From Butyricicoccus sp. (GTDB taxonomy: Bacteria > Bacillota > Clostridia > Oscillospirales > Butyricicoccaceae), in assembly GCA_020025885.1 (NCBI GenBank), contig JAHHRJ010000004.1, positions 6,501 to 70,500 of the forward strand: DNA of 64,000 bases, given 5' to 3'. A program made the position numbers and the translations under genes. Positions 27,460 through 36,844 of this stretch are shown piece by piece (position 1 is the first letter of the stretch; every line of letters starts with the position of its first letter). The notes under the pieces are model-generated. The model was not told where the DNA came from. It saw only the letters and a program-made list of their open reading frames with translations, and did not search any database.

Positions 27460-28092
27460 ATGAAGCGAAAAACGATCGCGGCGCTTCTCGTAAGTGTCAT
27501 GCTGCTGAGCACCGCCGCAAGTGCAATTGAAGTTCGTACATTCAAAGACTATGCCTCTGCCATTCAAAACACATGGGCAGAGAAATATATCACGACCCTT
27601 GTATCCAAGGGTGGCATCAAAGGCTATGCAGACGGTACCTTTAAGCCCAAAGAAAAAATCACCACTGCCGAGCTTGTCAGCATTATCCTCAATACATCTG
27701 GAACAAAAGCAGATACCACCAATTGGCCGCAGAGTGTTATGGAGCAGGCAAACCAGCTTGGGCTTTTAGATGCGTCTATGCTGTCCGAGGGAAACAACCC
27801 AATCTCTCGCGAAAAGATGGCATATGTCCTTGTCAACGCTGCATCGAACTTGCTACATGAAGATATCAGCACAGTTACTTTGATCGATACCAGCCGCATT
27901 CCTGATCTAAACACTGCATCGGAACAGTATCAAGGAGATATTCGGTTTGCTTACAGCTTGGGCTTACTCGCAGGCAACAATGCATCTGGTACATTTAGTC
28001 CATCCGCCTTTACAACGCGTGAAGAAACATGTGTCATCATCAATCGACTGTTTAAATACACAGACCGTGTTGACACAAGCCAAACATTCTAA
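27460..28092 (+). CDS. Small secreted SLH-domain protein
   Basis: 210 residues from the ATG after GGAAGGGG. A signal peptide (MKRKTIAALLVSVMLLSTAASA) precedes SLH-type repeats: NTWAEKYITTLVSKGGIKGY with DGTFKPKEKITTAELVSI, a middle repeat, and FAYSLGLLAGNNASGTFSPS with TTREETCVIINRLF. SLH repeats bind secondary wall polymers, so the protein should sit at the cell surface. There is little beyond the SLH region, hence it may act as a small wall protein or chaperone. Single-gene transcript with own promoter and terminator. Confidence 0.82.
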   Translation: MKRKTIAALLVSVMLLSTAASAIEVRTFKDYASAIQNTWAEKYITTLVSKGGIKGYADGTFKPKEKITTAELVSIILNTSGTKADTTNWPQSVMEQANQLGLLDASMLSEGNNPISREKMAYVLVNAASNLLHEDISTVTLIDTSRIPDLNTASEQYQGDIRFAYSLGLLAGNNASGTFSPSAFTTREETCVIINRLFKYTDRVDTSQTF

Positions 28093-28110
28093 AATAACAG
28101 ATCTATACAG

Positions 28111-28148
28111 AAACAGGTCCGGATATAAATCCTGACCTGTTTCTTTTA
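28111..28148. terminator. Bidirectional terminator between the SLH gene and uridine phosphorylase
   Basis: AAACAGGTC/GACCTGTTT stem with an inner GG/CC pair, tails CTTTTATG on plus and TTTCTG on minus. The two genes converge here. Confidence 0.65.
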
Positions 28149-28910
28149 TGCATTTTCTCTATCCTGTGCAATGAGCAGTTTCATTGCTTCGACTGCTGTC
28201 TTAACGCCGCGCTCTGCCATTTCTGGCGAAGCGTCCATGGTTTCATCTGTGCTTGCATTCCATAATACATTGAGCACCGCGCCACAACGCACGCGGCGCA
28301 CCGCACCTACAACGAATACTGCCGCACATTCCATTTCACTGGTCAGCACACCGCCAGCCTTCCAAGCGTCCCACTTGGCTTCCAGTTCTGCACCAATGGG
28401 CTGTTCATTTGGTCGGATCTCTCCATAAAATCCATCTTTGGACTGGATGACACCCACATGCTGACGGAATCCCAATGTCTTTGCCGCCTGATGCAGTGCC
28501 TGCACCACAGAAAAGTCTGCCGTTGCCGGATATTCAATGGGCATATACTCTCTTGTCGTGCCCTCCTGCCGAACTGCCGAGGTCGCGATCACGACATCAC
28601 CGCCGCGCACTTCTTCCACGATACCGCCTGAAGTACCCACACGAATAAAGGTATCTGCGCCGCACTCTACCAACTCTTCCAGTGCGATCGCTGCCGATGG
28701 ACCGCCAATGCCTGTCGAGCAGACTGCAACTGGCTCTCCGCAGAGCTTACCACGCCAGATGGTATACTCACGGTTGGATGAGACGAACTCTGGCTCATCG
28801 AAATACCGTGCAATACGCTCGCAGCGTGCAGGATCTCCTGGTAAAATGACATACCGTCCAATATCGCCTTTTTTGATTTGAATGTGCATCTGTTTCCCCT
28901 GAATCAGCAT
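28146..28910 (-). CDS. udp: Uridine phosphorylase-like nucleoside phosphorylase
   Basis: 254 residues. It splits uridine (or a related nucleoside) with phosphate to the base and ribose 1-phosphate. YVILPGDPARCERIA, FIRVGTSGGI, and the substrate segment with SEMECAAVFVVG match the NP-I/Udp branch. The start at 28910 has a strong GAGGAGG site seven bases upstream, which lies inside the DUF951 gene; the two overlap by 7 bases. Distinguishing uridine from purine nucleoside preference would need an alignment. Confidence 0.85.
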   Translation of the reverse strand: MLIQGKQMHIQIKKGDIGRYVILPGDPARCERIARYFDEPEFVSSNREYTIWRGKLCGEPVAVCSTGIGGPSAAIALEELVECGADTFIRVGTSGGIVEEVRGGDVVIATSAVRQEGTTREYMPIEYPATADFSVVQALHQAAKTLGFRQHVGVIQSKDGFYGEIRPNEQPIGAELEAKWDAWKAGGVLTSEMECAAVFVVGAVRRVRCGAVLNVLWNASTDETMDASPEMAERGVKTAVEAMKLLIAQDRENA

Positions 28911-29098
28911 AATGGTTCCTCCTCATGTATTACAGACTTAATATTCTTTTCAATTTTACTGCGTGCTGTCATAATTTCATGCCCACAGCCACAACACCTC
29001 ATACGAAAGTCCATCCCCACGCGTAACACAAGCCATTCCTTGCTGCCGCACGGATGTCCTTTTTTCATAAACAAGCGATCTCCAACATGGATATCCAT
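28904..29098 (-). CDS. DUF951 family small protein
   Basis: 64 residues. MDIHVGDRLFMKKGHPCGSK, WLVLRVGMDFRMRCCGCGHE and RSKIEKNIK are the DUF951 pattern. Cysteines (HPCG, CCGCGH) suggest a zinc ribbon-like fold, and the family is probably a nucleic-acid-binding protein; function is not established. It overlaps uridine phosphorylase by 7 bases. Confidence 0.85.
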   Translation of the reverse strand: MDIHVGDRLFMKKGHPCGSKEWLVLRVGMDFRMRCCGCGHEIMTARSKIEKNIKSVIHEEEPLC

Positions 29099-29197
29099 TG
29101 CAGATCACCTCCATTCTTCAAAACTAACAAAAGTAGGATAATTCTTGTCTTCCATTGCATATAGTAGAACCAGCACCAAAAGGAGGTCCTGACAGGT

Positions 29198-30127
29198 ATG
29201 AAACAAATATATTTCCCGGAGGGAACAAAATTACAAGACGCAGAAAACTTAAATGCTATGCAGTCTGTCGAGCAGCTTCATCTCGCCGCTAAGCGTGGGC
29301 AGATTTTAGAAGCGCTTGCCATCTCTTGCACTGCTGCACATGACTTGGTGGTTGAACTTCCCTGCGGACGCGCCATCATCCCACGCGTGGAGTGTGCGCG
29401 CGGGATCACCGAGGGAACGACCCGTGATATTGCGATTTTATCGCGCGTCGGGCGGCCTGTATCCTTCGAGGTCGTCGATGCATTGTCCACGCCGATCTTG
29501 CTGTCACGCAAGCGCGCACAAGAACGCGTGATCGACTGGGCAATGCGCGAGCTGACTGCTGGCGACATCATTTCCGCCAAAGTCACGCACTTAGAGCCAT
29601 TCGGTGCATTCGTAGATATCGGCTGCGGTGTACCTTCTTTTATCGGCATTGAACATCTTTCCGTCTCTCGTATTTTCCACCCAAGCGAACGGTTTTCGGT
29701 TGGACAGTCGATCTATGCCGCTATTTTGGGTGTCGATCCAGAAAAGGAACGTGTGTTACTTACCCACAAAGAACTTCTCGGCACATGGGAGGAAAACGCT
29801 GCATTCTTTCAGCCCTGTGAAACTGTCCCTGGTGTCGTGCGCAGCATTGAAAGCTATGGCATTTTTGTAGAGCTGACACCCAACCTTTCAGGGCTTGCAG
29901 AATACCGTCCGAATCTCCAAAACGGGGATCGTGTATCTGTCTATATCAAGTCTATTGTATCCGCACGCATGAAGATCAAACTCAATATTATCGATCGTCT
30001 GTGCGACCAGCCGCCATTCCAGCCGCCTCTGCACTATTTTATCACAGAGGGCAGATTGACCGAATGGGTATACTCTCCACCGGACTGTACCTCACGTCAT
30101 ATTGCCACTGTGTTTGCGTCAGAATGA
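29198..30127 (+). CDS. S1-domain RNA-binding protein (RpsA-like)
   Basis: 309 residues. At least two S1 domains are readable: GDIISAKVTHLEPFGAFVDI near 124-143 onward, and the later GVVRSIESYGIFVEL near 211-225. An N-terminal degenerate S1 region includes SFEVVDALSTPILLSRKRAQ. The protein resembles the shortened ribosomal protein S1 homologues of Firmicutes that are not part of the standard 30S. A GGAGG site precedes the ATG. The 3' end overlaps glgB on the opposite strand by 9 bases. Confidence 0.82.
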   Translation: MKQIYFPEGTKLQDAENLNAMQSVEQLHLAAKRGQILEALAISCTAAHDLVVELPCGRAIIPRVECARGITEGTTRDIAILSRVGRPVSFEVVDALSTPILLSRKRAQERVIDWAMRELTAGDIISAKVTHLEPFGAFVDIGCGVPSFIGIEHLSVSRIFHPSERFSVGQSIYAAILGVDPEKERVLLTHKELLGTWEENAAFFQPCETVPGVVRSIESYGIFVELTPNLSGLAEYRPNLQNGDRVSVYIKSIVSARMKIKLNIIDRLCDQPPFQPPLHYFITEGRLTEWVYSPPDCTSRHIATVFASE

Positions 30128-31933
30128 CCGCACCACACGAAACACACAGCTGCCAAATGCCGCAATACAGATATTCACTTGACCACATACATCTGCATAT
30201 AAGCTCCCGTCATTTGTGATCCCCGTGCCGCCATAACTTTGGCTATCTGAATTGATACATTCTTGCAGCATCGTCGGACAGTCAAACTGGAGCGTATAAT
30301 CTTGGTAATCGCGGTCTGAGAGATTCAGTACGATCAGCAGGGTTTCGTCTTGCACCTGACGGAAATACGTGTATACCTGATGCACCATATCATCTGCATC
30401 CAGCCAGCGGAAGGTCTTACTGTCATACTCACGACAATGCAGCGCTGGGCTTGACAGATATAGCTGTGCCATATCTGTCAAGTAGCTTAAAAACGCGGTA
30501 TGCTTGGGATACTCCAGCAAATTCCAATCAAGCTGCCGGTTTTCATCCCACTCGCGGAACTGCCCCAGTTCATTACCCATAAAGCTGAGTTTTTTTCCAG
30601 GATGCGTATACAGATAGGTATACAGCGTGCGGCACTGGGCAAATTTCTGGTCGTAGTCACCCCACATTTTATCTAAGATCGTGCGCTTGCCATGTACCAC
30701 TTCGTCATGTGAGAGTGGAAGCAAATGCAAGTTATCATAGAAATAACTCATGGAAAAAGTGAGTCGGTGGTGATGCGCTGCCCGCTCATGGGGTGGCAAG
30801 GAAAAATACATCAGTGTATCATTCATCCACCCCAAGTCCCACTTGTAGTCAAATCCCAAACCGTCATATGCAACGGGAGCGGTGACTTTAATGAGGTGCG
30901 TGGAGTCTTCCGCGATCAAAATCGCATGTGGGTGGCGTTCTTTGAGCCCTTGGTTACAGTTTTTCAAAAAGGAAATGCCTGCATGACACATGCCATTTTC
31001 TTCTCGTCCCTGCACATAGATTAAGTTGCGGACTGCATCAAAACGCAAACCGTCACAATGGCAGACGGAAAGCCAAAAATCTGCTGCGGACTGCAAGAAA
31101 GAACGCACATGCGGCTTTGTCAAATCAAAGTTGCATGAACCCCATTCGCTGAGCCGCAAACCACTTGCATCCGGATATTCATAGAGCGTTGAACCATCAA
31201 ATCGCGCCAGCGCATATTCATCTGGAATAAAGTGCACAGGCACAAAATCCATGATAACACCAATTCCGTGTTTATGACATTGATCGACCAGATAGCAAAA
31301 GTCCTCTGGCGAGCCATAGCGGGAAGTGACTGCAAAATATCCGCTGTCCTGATAGCCCCAAGAACCATCGAATGGATGCTCTGCAAGCGGCAAAAACTCA
31401 ATATAATTATAATGGTGTTCCAGACAATATGGAATCAGCGCATCCGCCAGCTCTCGATAGTTCATCCAGCTTTCATCTTTATGTCTGCGCCATGAGCCTG
31501 CATGGACTTCGTAAATATGCATAGGCGCATCATAGTGATTGCCGCGCTTTGCCTGCCATGCACTGTCCGAAAACCGATACTTCCCACCACTTGTAATCAC
31601 GGACGCTGTATCTGGTCGCACTTCTGCTGCGCGTGCGAATAGATCTGCTCGATCTCGATACTGTTCCTGTCCCAGTGCATGCACACGGAATTTATAGAGC
31701 TGCCCCTCTGTCGCGCCTTCCCAAAACAGTTCAAATACACCGGATGCAGATGGATGCATCTGTGCAGGCTGCCATGCATTAAATGTGCCAATCAGTTCCA
31801 CTGCGAATGCATTCGGCGCATATACACGAAAGATAAAGCCCTGCTTTCCATTGCGCACGGTAGCATGTGCCCCAAAATAATCATAGGCATGAAAACAGCT
31901 GCCTTCTAAAAATGAAAAAAGTATTTGATTCAA
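30119..31933 (-). CDS. glgB: 1,4-alpha-glucan branching enzyme
   Basis: 604 residues. GlgB adds alpha-1,6 branches to glycogen. An N-terminal CBM48 domain (GFIFRVYAPNAFAVELIGTF near 33-52) precedes a GH13 barrel with GVIMDFVPVHF, DGLRFDAVRNLIY (nucleophile Asp), ILIAEDSTHL (acid/base Glu) and LSHDEVVHGK. A short C-terminal beta domain follows. No other glycogen gene (glgA, glgC, glgP) lies nearby, so it stands alone here. The 3' end overlaps the S1-domain gene tail to tail. Confidence 0.93.
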   Translation of the reverse strand: MNQILFSFLEGSCFHAYDYFGAHATVRNGKQGFIFRVYAPNAFAVELIGTFNAWQPAQMHPSASGVFELFWEGATEGQLYKFRVHALGQEQYRDRADLFARAAEVRPDTASVITSGGKYRFSDSAWQAKRGNHYDAPMHIYEVHAGSWRRHKDESWMNYRELADALIPYCLEHHYNYIEFLPLAEHPFDGSWGYQDSGYFAVTSRYGSPEDFCYLVDQCHKHGIGVIMDFVPVHFIPDEYALARFDGSTLYEYPDASGLRLSEWGSCNFDLTKPHVRSFLQSAADFWLSVCHCDGLRFDAVRNLIYVQGREENGMCHAGISFLKNCNQGLKERHPHAILIAEDSTHLIKVTAPVAYDGLGFDYKWDLGWMNDTLMYFSLPPHERAAHHHRLTFSMSYFYDNLHLLPLSHDEVVHGKRTILDKMWGDYDQKFAQCRTLYTYLYTHPGKKLSFMGNELGQFREWDENRQLDWNLLEYPKHTAFLSYLTDMAQLYLSSPALHCREYDSKTFRWLDADDMVHQVYTYFRQVQDETLLIVLNLSDRDYQDYTLQFDCPTMLQECINSDSQSYGGTGITNDGSLYADVCGQVNICIAAFGSCVFRVVRSF

Positions 31934-31945
31934 TGCACAAGCACC

Positions 31946-33202
31946 TCATTTCTGTATCCCTTTAATTTTTTCCCAGTAGGAAGATGCCGTCTGCTCCAGC
32001 TTATTGTCCCCATACACATAATATTGACGATCTGCCAAATGTTCCGGCAAAAACTGTTGTGCGACCCAATGATTTGGATAATCATGGGAATACAGATAGC
32101 CCTTTCCATGCCCCATTTTTTGCGCTCCGCCATAATGACAATCGCGCAAAGCGTCTGGAATATTCCCAGCCCCATGCTGTCTGATATCTGCAATTGCCGC
32201 ATCAATGGCACACATTGCAGAATTGGATTTGGGTGCAGTTGCCATTAAAATAACGGCTTGTGCCAGAGGAATCCTTGCTTCTGGCATTCCAAGCTGAAAC
32301 GCACTATCCACACACGCTTTGACGATCGCGGCGCACTGTGGATGTGCAAGTCCAATATCTTCGCTGGCAATGACCAGCATACGCCTTGCCGCTGAGATCA
32401 TGTCCCCTGCTTCTAATAGCCGCGCCAGATAGTGTATCCCTGCATCCGGATCGGAACCACGAATAGACTTCTGGAACGCAGAAAGCACATCATAATGGCT
32501 GTCACCATCGCGGTCATAACGCATATTGGAACGTTGTGCCACCTGCTTTACCTGTTCTTCTGTGATGGTTTCCCCATCCAAAGCACCAGTGCTTGCAAGT
32601 TCTACTGCATTCATCGCCTTGCGTACATCCCCGCCGCAGCCAAACGCAATTGCCGTGATCGCCTCTGGTGTTACTGTGACTGTTTTCCCCTCTAGTGCGA
32701 TATCAAACGCACGTTTTACCGCCCGCTCGATCTCAGGTGGCTGGACTGCGTGAAACTCAAATACCGTGCAGCGACTCAACACTGCATTGTAGATGTAAAA
32801 ATACGGATTCTCCGTTGTGGATGCAATGAGTGTGATCCGCCCATCTTCAATAAACTCTAAAAGACTTTGCTGCTGTTTTTTATTAAAATATTGGATCTCA
32901 TCGAGATAAACCAAAGCGCCATCTTGTGCTAAAAAAGTGCCTATTTCTTCTGTGATCCCTTTAATATCTGAAATTGATGCATTTGTTGCATTCAAATGAT
33001 ATAGTTTTCGGTTCGTCTTTCGTGCAATAATGGAAGCCACTGTCGTTTTTCCAATTCCAGACGGTCCATAGAAGATCATATTGGGAATATTGCCGCTGTC
33101 TAAAATACGATGCAGCACCCCATTTTCTCCCAACAAATCGCGCTGACCTACAACATCCTCTAATTTTTGTGGGCGAATACGGTCCGCAAGCGGCTGATAC
33201 AT
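31946..33202 (-). CDS. rarA: Replication-associated recombination protein A (MgsA/RarA AAA+ ATPase)
   Basis: 418 residues from the ATG with GGGGGTG eight bases upstream; an ATG five codons earlier is possible. MYQPLADRIRPQKLEDVVGQ, Walker A FYGPSGIGKTT, Walker B VYLDEIQYF, sensor ASTTENPYF and the C-terminal MGHGKGYLYSHDYPNHWVAQ are diagnostic. RarA acts at stalled forks and resembles clamp-loader subunits. Confidence 0.94.
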   Translation of the reverse strand: MYQPLADRIRPQKLEDVVGQRDLLGENGVLHRILDSGNIPNMIFYGPSGIGKTTVASIIARKTNRKLYHLNATNASISDIKGITEEIGTFLAQDGALVYLDEIQYFNKKQQQSLLEFIEDGRITLIASTTENPYFYIYNAVLSRCTVFEFHAVQPPEIERAVKRAFDIALEGKTVTVTPEAITAIAFGCGGDVRKAMNAVELASTGALDGETITEEQVKQVAQRSNMRYDRDGDSHYDVLSAFQKSIRGSDPDAGIHYLARLLEAGDMISAARRMLVIASEDIGLAHPQCAAIVKACVDSAFQLGMPEARIPLAQAVILMATAPKSNSAMCAIDAAIADIRQHGAGNIPDALRDCHYGGAQKMGHGKGYLYSHDYPNHWVAQQFLPEHLADRQYYVYGDNKLEQTASSYWEKIKGIQK

Positions 33203-33313
33203 ATGCAGCACCCCCATTTTCTGTAAATCTGTACCCAAACAGGAATGCCTGCCTGATAGCCTTAGTATAGCAGTTTTTTGTTCAAAATACAACGCCTACC
33301 GCCATACCAAAAT

Positions 33314-33347
33314 GCAAAAAACCGATGTTTTTCAAACGTCGGTTTTT
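33314..33347 (-). terminator. Intrinsic terminator after the lipoprotein gene
   Basis: AAAAACCGATGTTT pairs with AAACGTCGGTTTTT around a TTC loop, with one mismatch or wobble. The T-run works on both strands, but only the minus-strand lipoprotein gene ends into it. Confidence 0.75.
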
Positions 33348-33366
33348 CTCATTGATTTGGCAAATT

Positions 33367-33771
33367 TTAATTTTCTTCTCGTTCTTGCACTTCAACTACG
33401 ATTTCCTTTTCTTCCAGACCTTTATTGGCTTCTACCAATGTGGTAATGATCGCATCTTTCAGTTCATGATCCATCTTATATTTTCCCTCGGCAAGTGTGA
33501 TCTTTACATGATACCCAGACTTCACTTTAGTGATCTCAGCCTTTGCAATGCTATTCATCTCTGCAAGCATGGTTTCCAAGCGCGTATTTTTCTCTTCCTC
33601 TGTTTCGTTCACATTTGTTGCTTCCGCGCCAGCCGCTTGCCCTGCTTCTGTCTGTGCCTGATTTATCTGATCTGTTTCAGACGGATTTTTGTCACCGCCG
33701 CATCCACTCAATAACAAAACAGTGAGCATAGCCGCCATTGTAAAAACAAGTATTCTTTTCTTTATCATCAT
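33367..33771 (-). CDS. Small lipoprotein of unknown function
   Basis: 134 residues. The N-terminus MMIKKRILVFTMAAMLTVLL followed by LSGCGG is a lipoprotein signal with the lipobox Cys near 23. A Gln/Glu/Ala/Thr-rich linker precedes a compact domain with alternating charged and hydrophobic residues (ITKVKSGYHVKITLAEGKYK). I recognise no family. GGAGG lies seven bases before the ATG. A weak promoter (TTGACA-N17-CAAAAT, minus strand near 33811-33838) is upstream, after the csoR terminator. Confidence 0.72.
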   Translation of the reverse strand: MMIKKRILVFTMAAMLTVLLLSGCGGDKNPSETDQINQAQTEAGQAAGAEATNVNETEEEKNTRLETMLAEMNSIAKAEITKVKSGYHVKITLAEGKYKMDHELKDAIITTLVEANKGLEEKEIVVEVQEREEN

Positions 33772-33845
33772 AAGAGATCCTCCATTTCAAAAACAATCTT
33801 ATTTTGCTATATTTTCTCACGTTTGTCAATACAAAATGCATAAAA

Positions 33846-33876
33846 GAGAGAGGACTATCCATAAACAGTCCTCTTT
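33846..33876 (-). terminator. Intrinsic terminator after csoR
   Basis: AGAGGACT/AGTCCTCT stem with ten-base loop, followed on minus by CTCTTTTATG. Confidence 0.6.
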
Positions 33877-33884
33877 TCTTATAT

Positions 33885-34154
33885 CTAGAGTTTCTTTTCC
33901 AACAGCGCAATAACTTCATCCAGCTTTTCCGCGCGCAATGCCGCATCTTCGCACGCCATTGCATCGCGTACACAACCATTGAGATGCCCTTTGAGCACTT
34001 CTGTTCTCGCTTTCCGCAAAAGCGCTTCTGCGGCTGAAAGCTGCGTTATAATATCCATGCAATAACGATTCTCGTCGATCATCTTGAGAACAGCTTCGAT
34101 CTGCCCGCGTGCCGTTTTCACCAGCGGCTCGACTTTTTTTCGCTCTGCTCGCAT
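33885..34154 (-). CDS. csoR: Copper-sensing CsoR-family repressor
   Basis: 89 residues, all helical. The CsoR copper site is present: Cys32 (RYCMDI), His57 and Cys61 (KGHLNGCV), in the order that defines this family. Apo-CsoR represses a copper-export operon and releases DNA on binding Cu(I). Its start codon overlaps the copA stop by one base (TAATG), so repressor and pump are one unit. A CsoR-like operator lies upstream of copA. Confidence 0.9.
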   Translation of the reverse strand: MRAERKKVEPLVKTARGQIEAVLKMIDENRYCMDIITQLSAAEALLRKARTEVLKGHLNGCVRDAMACEDAALRAEKLDEVIALLEKKL

Positions 34155-34363
34155 TATCGAATCTCCACCACCTGATATCCTGCTTCCTTTACGGTGTTTG
34201 TCAGCACTTCATCAGATACCTCTGCGGTCAGCGCACAAATCGCAGTGCCTGCCTCATGGCTCACAGTTGCCTCTTGTACGCCATCCAGCTTTACCAGTGC
34301 ATCATGCACATGCTTGGAGCAATGACCACACATCATACCTTCAATTACAATTGTCTTTTCCAT
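34154..34363 (-). CDS. Possible internally initiated CopZ-like copper chaperone (in frame with copA)
   Basis: 69 residues starting [19 protein letters not shown]. It is in frame with copA and shares its stop. AAAGGAAG lies eight bases upstream of the internal ATG, in the position of a real ribosome binding site. A free copper chaperone of this length is normal for CopZ. Separate translation is inferred, not shown; the domain may only exist as the copA C-terminus. Confidence 0.4.
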   Translation of the reverse strand: MEKTIVIEGMMCGHCSKHVHDALVKLDGVQEATVSHEAGTAICALTAEVSDEVLTNTVKEAGYQVVEIR

Positions 34364-36697
34364 CGTCTTTACTTCCTTTCGATTTGCTTCTATTGTTGTT
34401 TGTTTACAACCAGTTGGACACCCAGCCACAGTTTGCTTTGCTGCCGTCAGCGGACGGAACAACCGCAGCCGCAATGCATTGGATACAACACAGACAGAAG
34501 ATAAGCTCATCGCTGCCGCACCAAACATCGGATTGAGTTTGAGGTGGAATGCCGCCCAGAACACACCCGCTGCCAGGGGAATGCCAATGCAGTTGTAAAG
34601 GAATGCCCAGAACAGGTTTTGTTTGATATTGCGAATGGTCATACGCGACAAACGGATCGCGTTGACTGCATCCATAAGGTCAGACTTCATCAGCACGACA
34701 TCCGCTGCGGAAATCGCAACATCTGTGCCTGCACCAATCGCAATACCCACATCTGCACGTGCCAGTGCTGGTGCATCGTTGATGCCGTCGCCAACCATGA
34801 CGACCTTTTTGCCAGCCTCCTGCAATTTGCGCACTTCGCGTTCCTTGTCCTGCGGCAGCACTTCCGCAACCACATGCTCAATGCCAAGCTGATTGCAGAT
34901 TGCCTGTGCGGTCTTGCGGTGATCACCCGTCAACAGGGTCACATCAATACCCAAGTGTTTGAGCTGTGCAACTGCTTCCTTGCTCGATGGCTTAAGCACA
35001 TCCGCAACACCAATAATACCAATAAATTTTCCATTTTGCCCAAAATACAGCGGTGTCTTGCCCTGTTCTGCAAGCTGCTCACCAAATGCAGTGCCAGCTT
35101 CCAAAGCAATACCCTGCGCTTCCAGCATTGTCGCCTTACCTGCAAGACAATGTTTACCATCGATCACAGCGGATACACCAGACCCGACCTGCGCTTCAAA
35201 ATCTTGTACTGCAAGCGTCTTTGTGCTTTGTTCTTTTGCATAAGTGACGATCGCTTCTGCAAGTGGATGTTCCGATGCCTGTTCCAGTCCATATGCAATT
35301 TCCAAGAGCTGCTGCTCACTGATCCCATATGCCTGCACATCTGTAACAACAGGATGTCCTTCTGTAACGGTTCCGGTCTTATCCAAAATCACGGCGTTCA
35401 CATGATGCAATTCTTCGAGTGCTTCTGCCGACTGGAAGAGTACGCCATTTTCCGCACCCACACCAGTTCCAACCATGATCGCAACTGGTGTTGCAAGTCC
35501 CAGTGCGCACGGACAGGAAATAACGAGTACCGCAATACCGCAGGACAGTGCAAACGTAAATGTCTCACCGACAGCCAGCCAAACGATCGTCGTAACCAGT
35601 GCGATCAATAGTACAACTGGTACGAATACACCTGCTACACGGTCAGCCAGCTTTGCGATCGGTGCCTTAGACGCACTTGCTTCCTCTACCAGATGAATGA
35701 TCTGTGAAAGTGTGGTTTCCTCGCCGACACGCGATGCACGGAATGTGATGAATCCCGTCTTGTTGATCGTTGCTGCAATGACGGTATCTCCTGCACCCTT
35801 TTCAACTGGGATACTTTCACCCGTCAGTGCCGATTCATCAAGCGCGGTCTGTCCCTCTGTGATGACACCGTCTACTGGAATGCTCTGACCCGGACGAACG
35901 ACAACCAAATCGCCAACCTGTACTTCATCAACTGGAATTTGAACCTCTTGTCCCTGCCACAATACATTTGCCGTCTCAGGGCGCAAATCCATCAGCTTTG
36001 AGATGGCCTCGCTGGTCTTACGCTTCGCACGTGTTTCAAAGTACTTGCCGAGCGTTACCAGTGTCAGGATCATAGCCGCTGATTCAAAATACAGATCGTG
36101 TGTATACTGATGTACACGCTCCATATCCTGATGTCCCAGCCCCCAGCCGATCTGATACATAGCAAATACGCCATATACAAGCGCCGCACCAGAGCCAACT
36201 GCGATCAGTGCATCCATCGTGGGTGCACGATGCATCAGTGTACGAAATCCATTGATATAATACTTACGATTGACAATGATAATCGGCAGTGTCAAAAGGA
36301 ATTGGGTCAGCGCAAAATTTGCTGCATTTTCTATCCCCGACAAAAAGCTCGGCAATGGAAGCCCCATCATACTGCCCATAGATACATACATCAGAAGTGT
36401 CAGGAATACAAAAGAAGTCACTATGCGGTTTTGCATCGTTTTCAATTCTTTTTGATCATCCGCACTCGTGTCTGTTTTTGCTTTCTCGCCTTTAACAGAT
36501 GCCCCATAGCCAGCATCTACAACAGCCTGTATGATCTGTTGTGCATCGAGCTGATTGTCTGCATAATTGACTGCCATACTGCCTGCCATCAGATTGACCT
36601 GCACATTGTCAACGCCAGGTAATGCGCCAACTGCCTTTTCGACATGTGCCGAACAAGCTGCACAGCTCATACCTGTCACTTGAAATTGTTGCTTCAC
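34154..36697 (-). CDS. copA: Copper-exporting P1B-type ATPase with fused C-terminal CopZ-like domain
   Basis: 847 residues. An N-terminal heavy-metal domain has [10 protein letters not shown] (Cys12, Cys15). The membrane core has [12 protein letters not shown] (CPC ion site), DKTGTVTEG (phosphorylated Asp) and [11 protein letters not shown]. It exports Cu(I) using ATP. After the usual end (about 740) comes a linker with CPTGCK and a second metal domain with [12 protein letters not shown], occupying the last 69 residues. That last segment begins with ATG at 34363 and has its own AAAGGAAG sequence, so it could also be made separately. Confidence 0.94.
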   Translation of the reverse strand: MKQQFQVTGMSCAACSAHVEKAVGALPGVDNVQVNLMAGSMAVNYADNQLDAQQIIQAVVDAGYGASVKGEKAKTDTSADDQKELKTMQNRIVTSFVFLTLLMYVSMGSMMGLPLPSFLSGIENAANFALTQFLLTLPIIIVNRKYYINGFRTLMHRAPTMDALIAVGSGAALVYGVFAMYQIGWGLGHQDMERVHQYTHDLYFESAAMILTLVTLGKYFETRAKRKTSEAISKLMDLRPETANVLWQGQEVQIPVDEVQVGDLVVVRPGQSIPVDGVITEGQTALDESALTGESIPVEKGAGDTVIAATINKTGFITFRASRVGEETTLSQIIHLVEEASASKAPIAKLADRVAGVFVPVVLLIALVTTIVWLAVGETFTFALSCGIAVLVISCPCALGLATPVAIMVGTGVGAENGVLFQSAEALEELHHVNAVILDKTGTVTEGHPVVTDVQAYGISEQQLLEIAYGLEQASEHPLAEAIVTYAKEQSTKTLAVQDFEAQVGSGVSAVIDGKHCLAGKATMLEAQGIALEAGTAFGEQLAEQGKTPLYFGQNGKFIGIIGVADVLKPSSKEAVAQLKHLGIDVTLLTGDHRKTAQAICNQLGIEHVVAEVLPQDKEREVRKLQEAGKKVVMVGDGINDAPALARADVGIAIGAGTDVAISAADVVLMKSDLMDAVNAIRLSRMTIRNIKQNLFWAFLYNCIGIPLAAGVFWAAFHLKLNPMFGAAAMSLSSVCVVSNALRLRLFRPLTAAKQTVAGCPTGCKQTTIEANRKEVKTMEKTIVIEGMMCGHCSKHVHDALVKLDGVQEATVSHEAGTAICALTAEVSDEVLTNTVKEAGYQVVEIR

Positions 36698-36705
36698 ACG
36701 GTTTA

Positions 36706-36728
36706 CCTCCTCCCCCTCCCCAGGGGGT
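36706..36728 (-). promoter_or_regulatory. CsoR-like operator, overlapping the copA ribosome binding site
   Basis: On minus, CACACCCCCTGGGGAGGGGG is a G/C-tract pseudopalindrome of the type bound by CsoR, placed between the -10 box and the copA start and running into its GGAGG site. Confidence 0.5.
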
Positions 36729-36741
36729 GTGCTGTGTTCTT

Positions 36742-36770
36742 AGTATATCGAGCTTTTATCTACTTGTCAA
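36742..36770 (-). promoter_or_regulatory. Sigma-A promoter of the copA-csoR operon
   Basis: TTGACA (36770-36765), 17 bases, TATACT (36747-36742). Start expected near 36735, directly before the operator. Confidence 0.85.
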
Positions 36771-36844
36771 GTGTATGATACCACTTTGCGCAAAAAAAAT
36801 CCCTCTGGTTCAAATATCACATGAAAACCAGAAGAATTTCATTT

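Noticed and set aside
34544..35611. 355-codon open frame on the plus strand inside copA
   Set aside because: It is antisense to a certain gene, has a Cys/His/Arg-rich composition typical of a shadow frame, and lacks a ribosome binding site.
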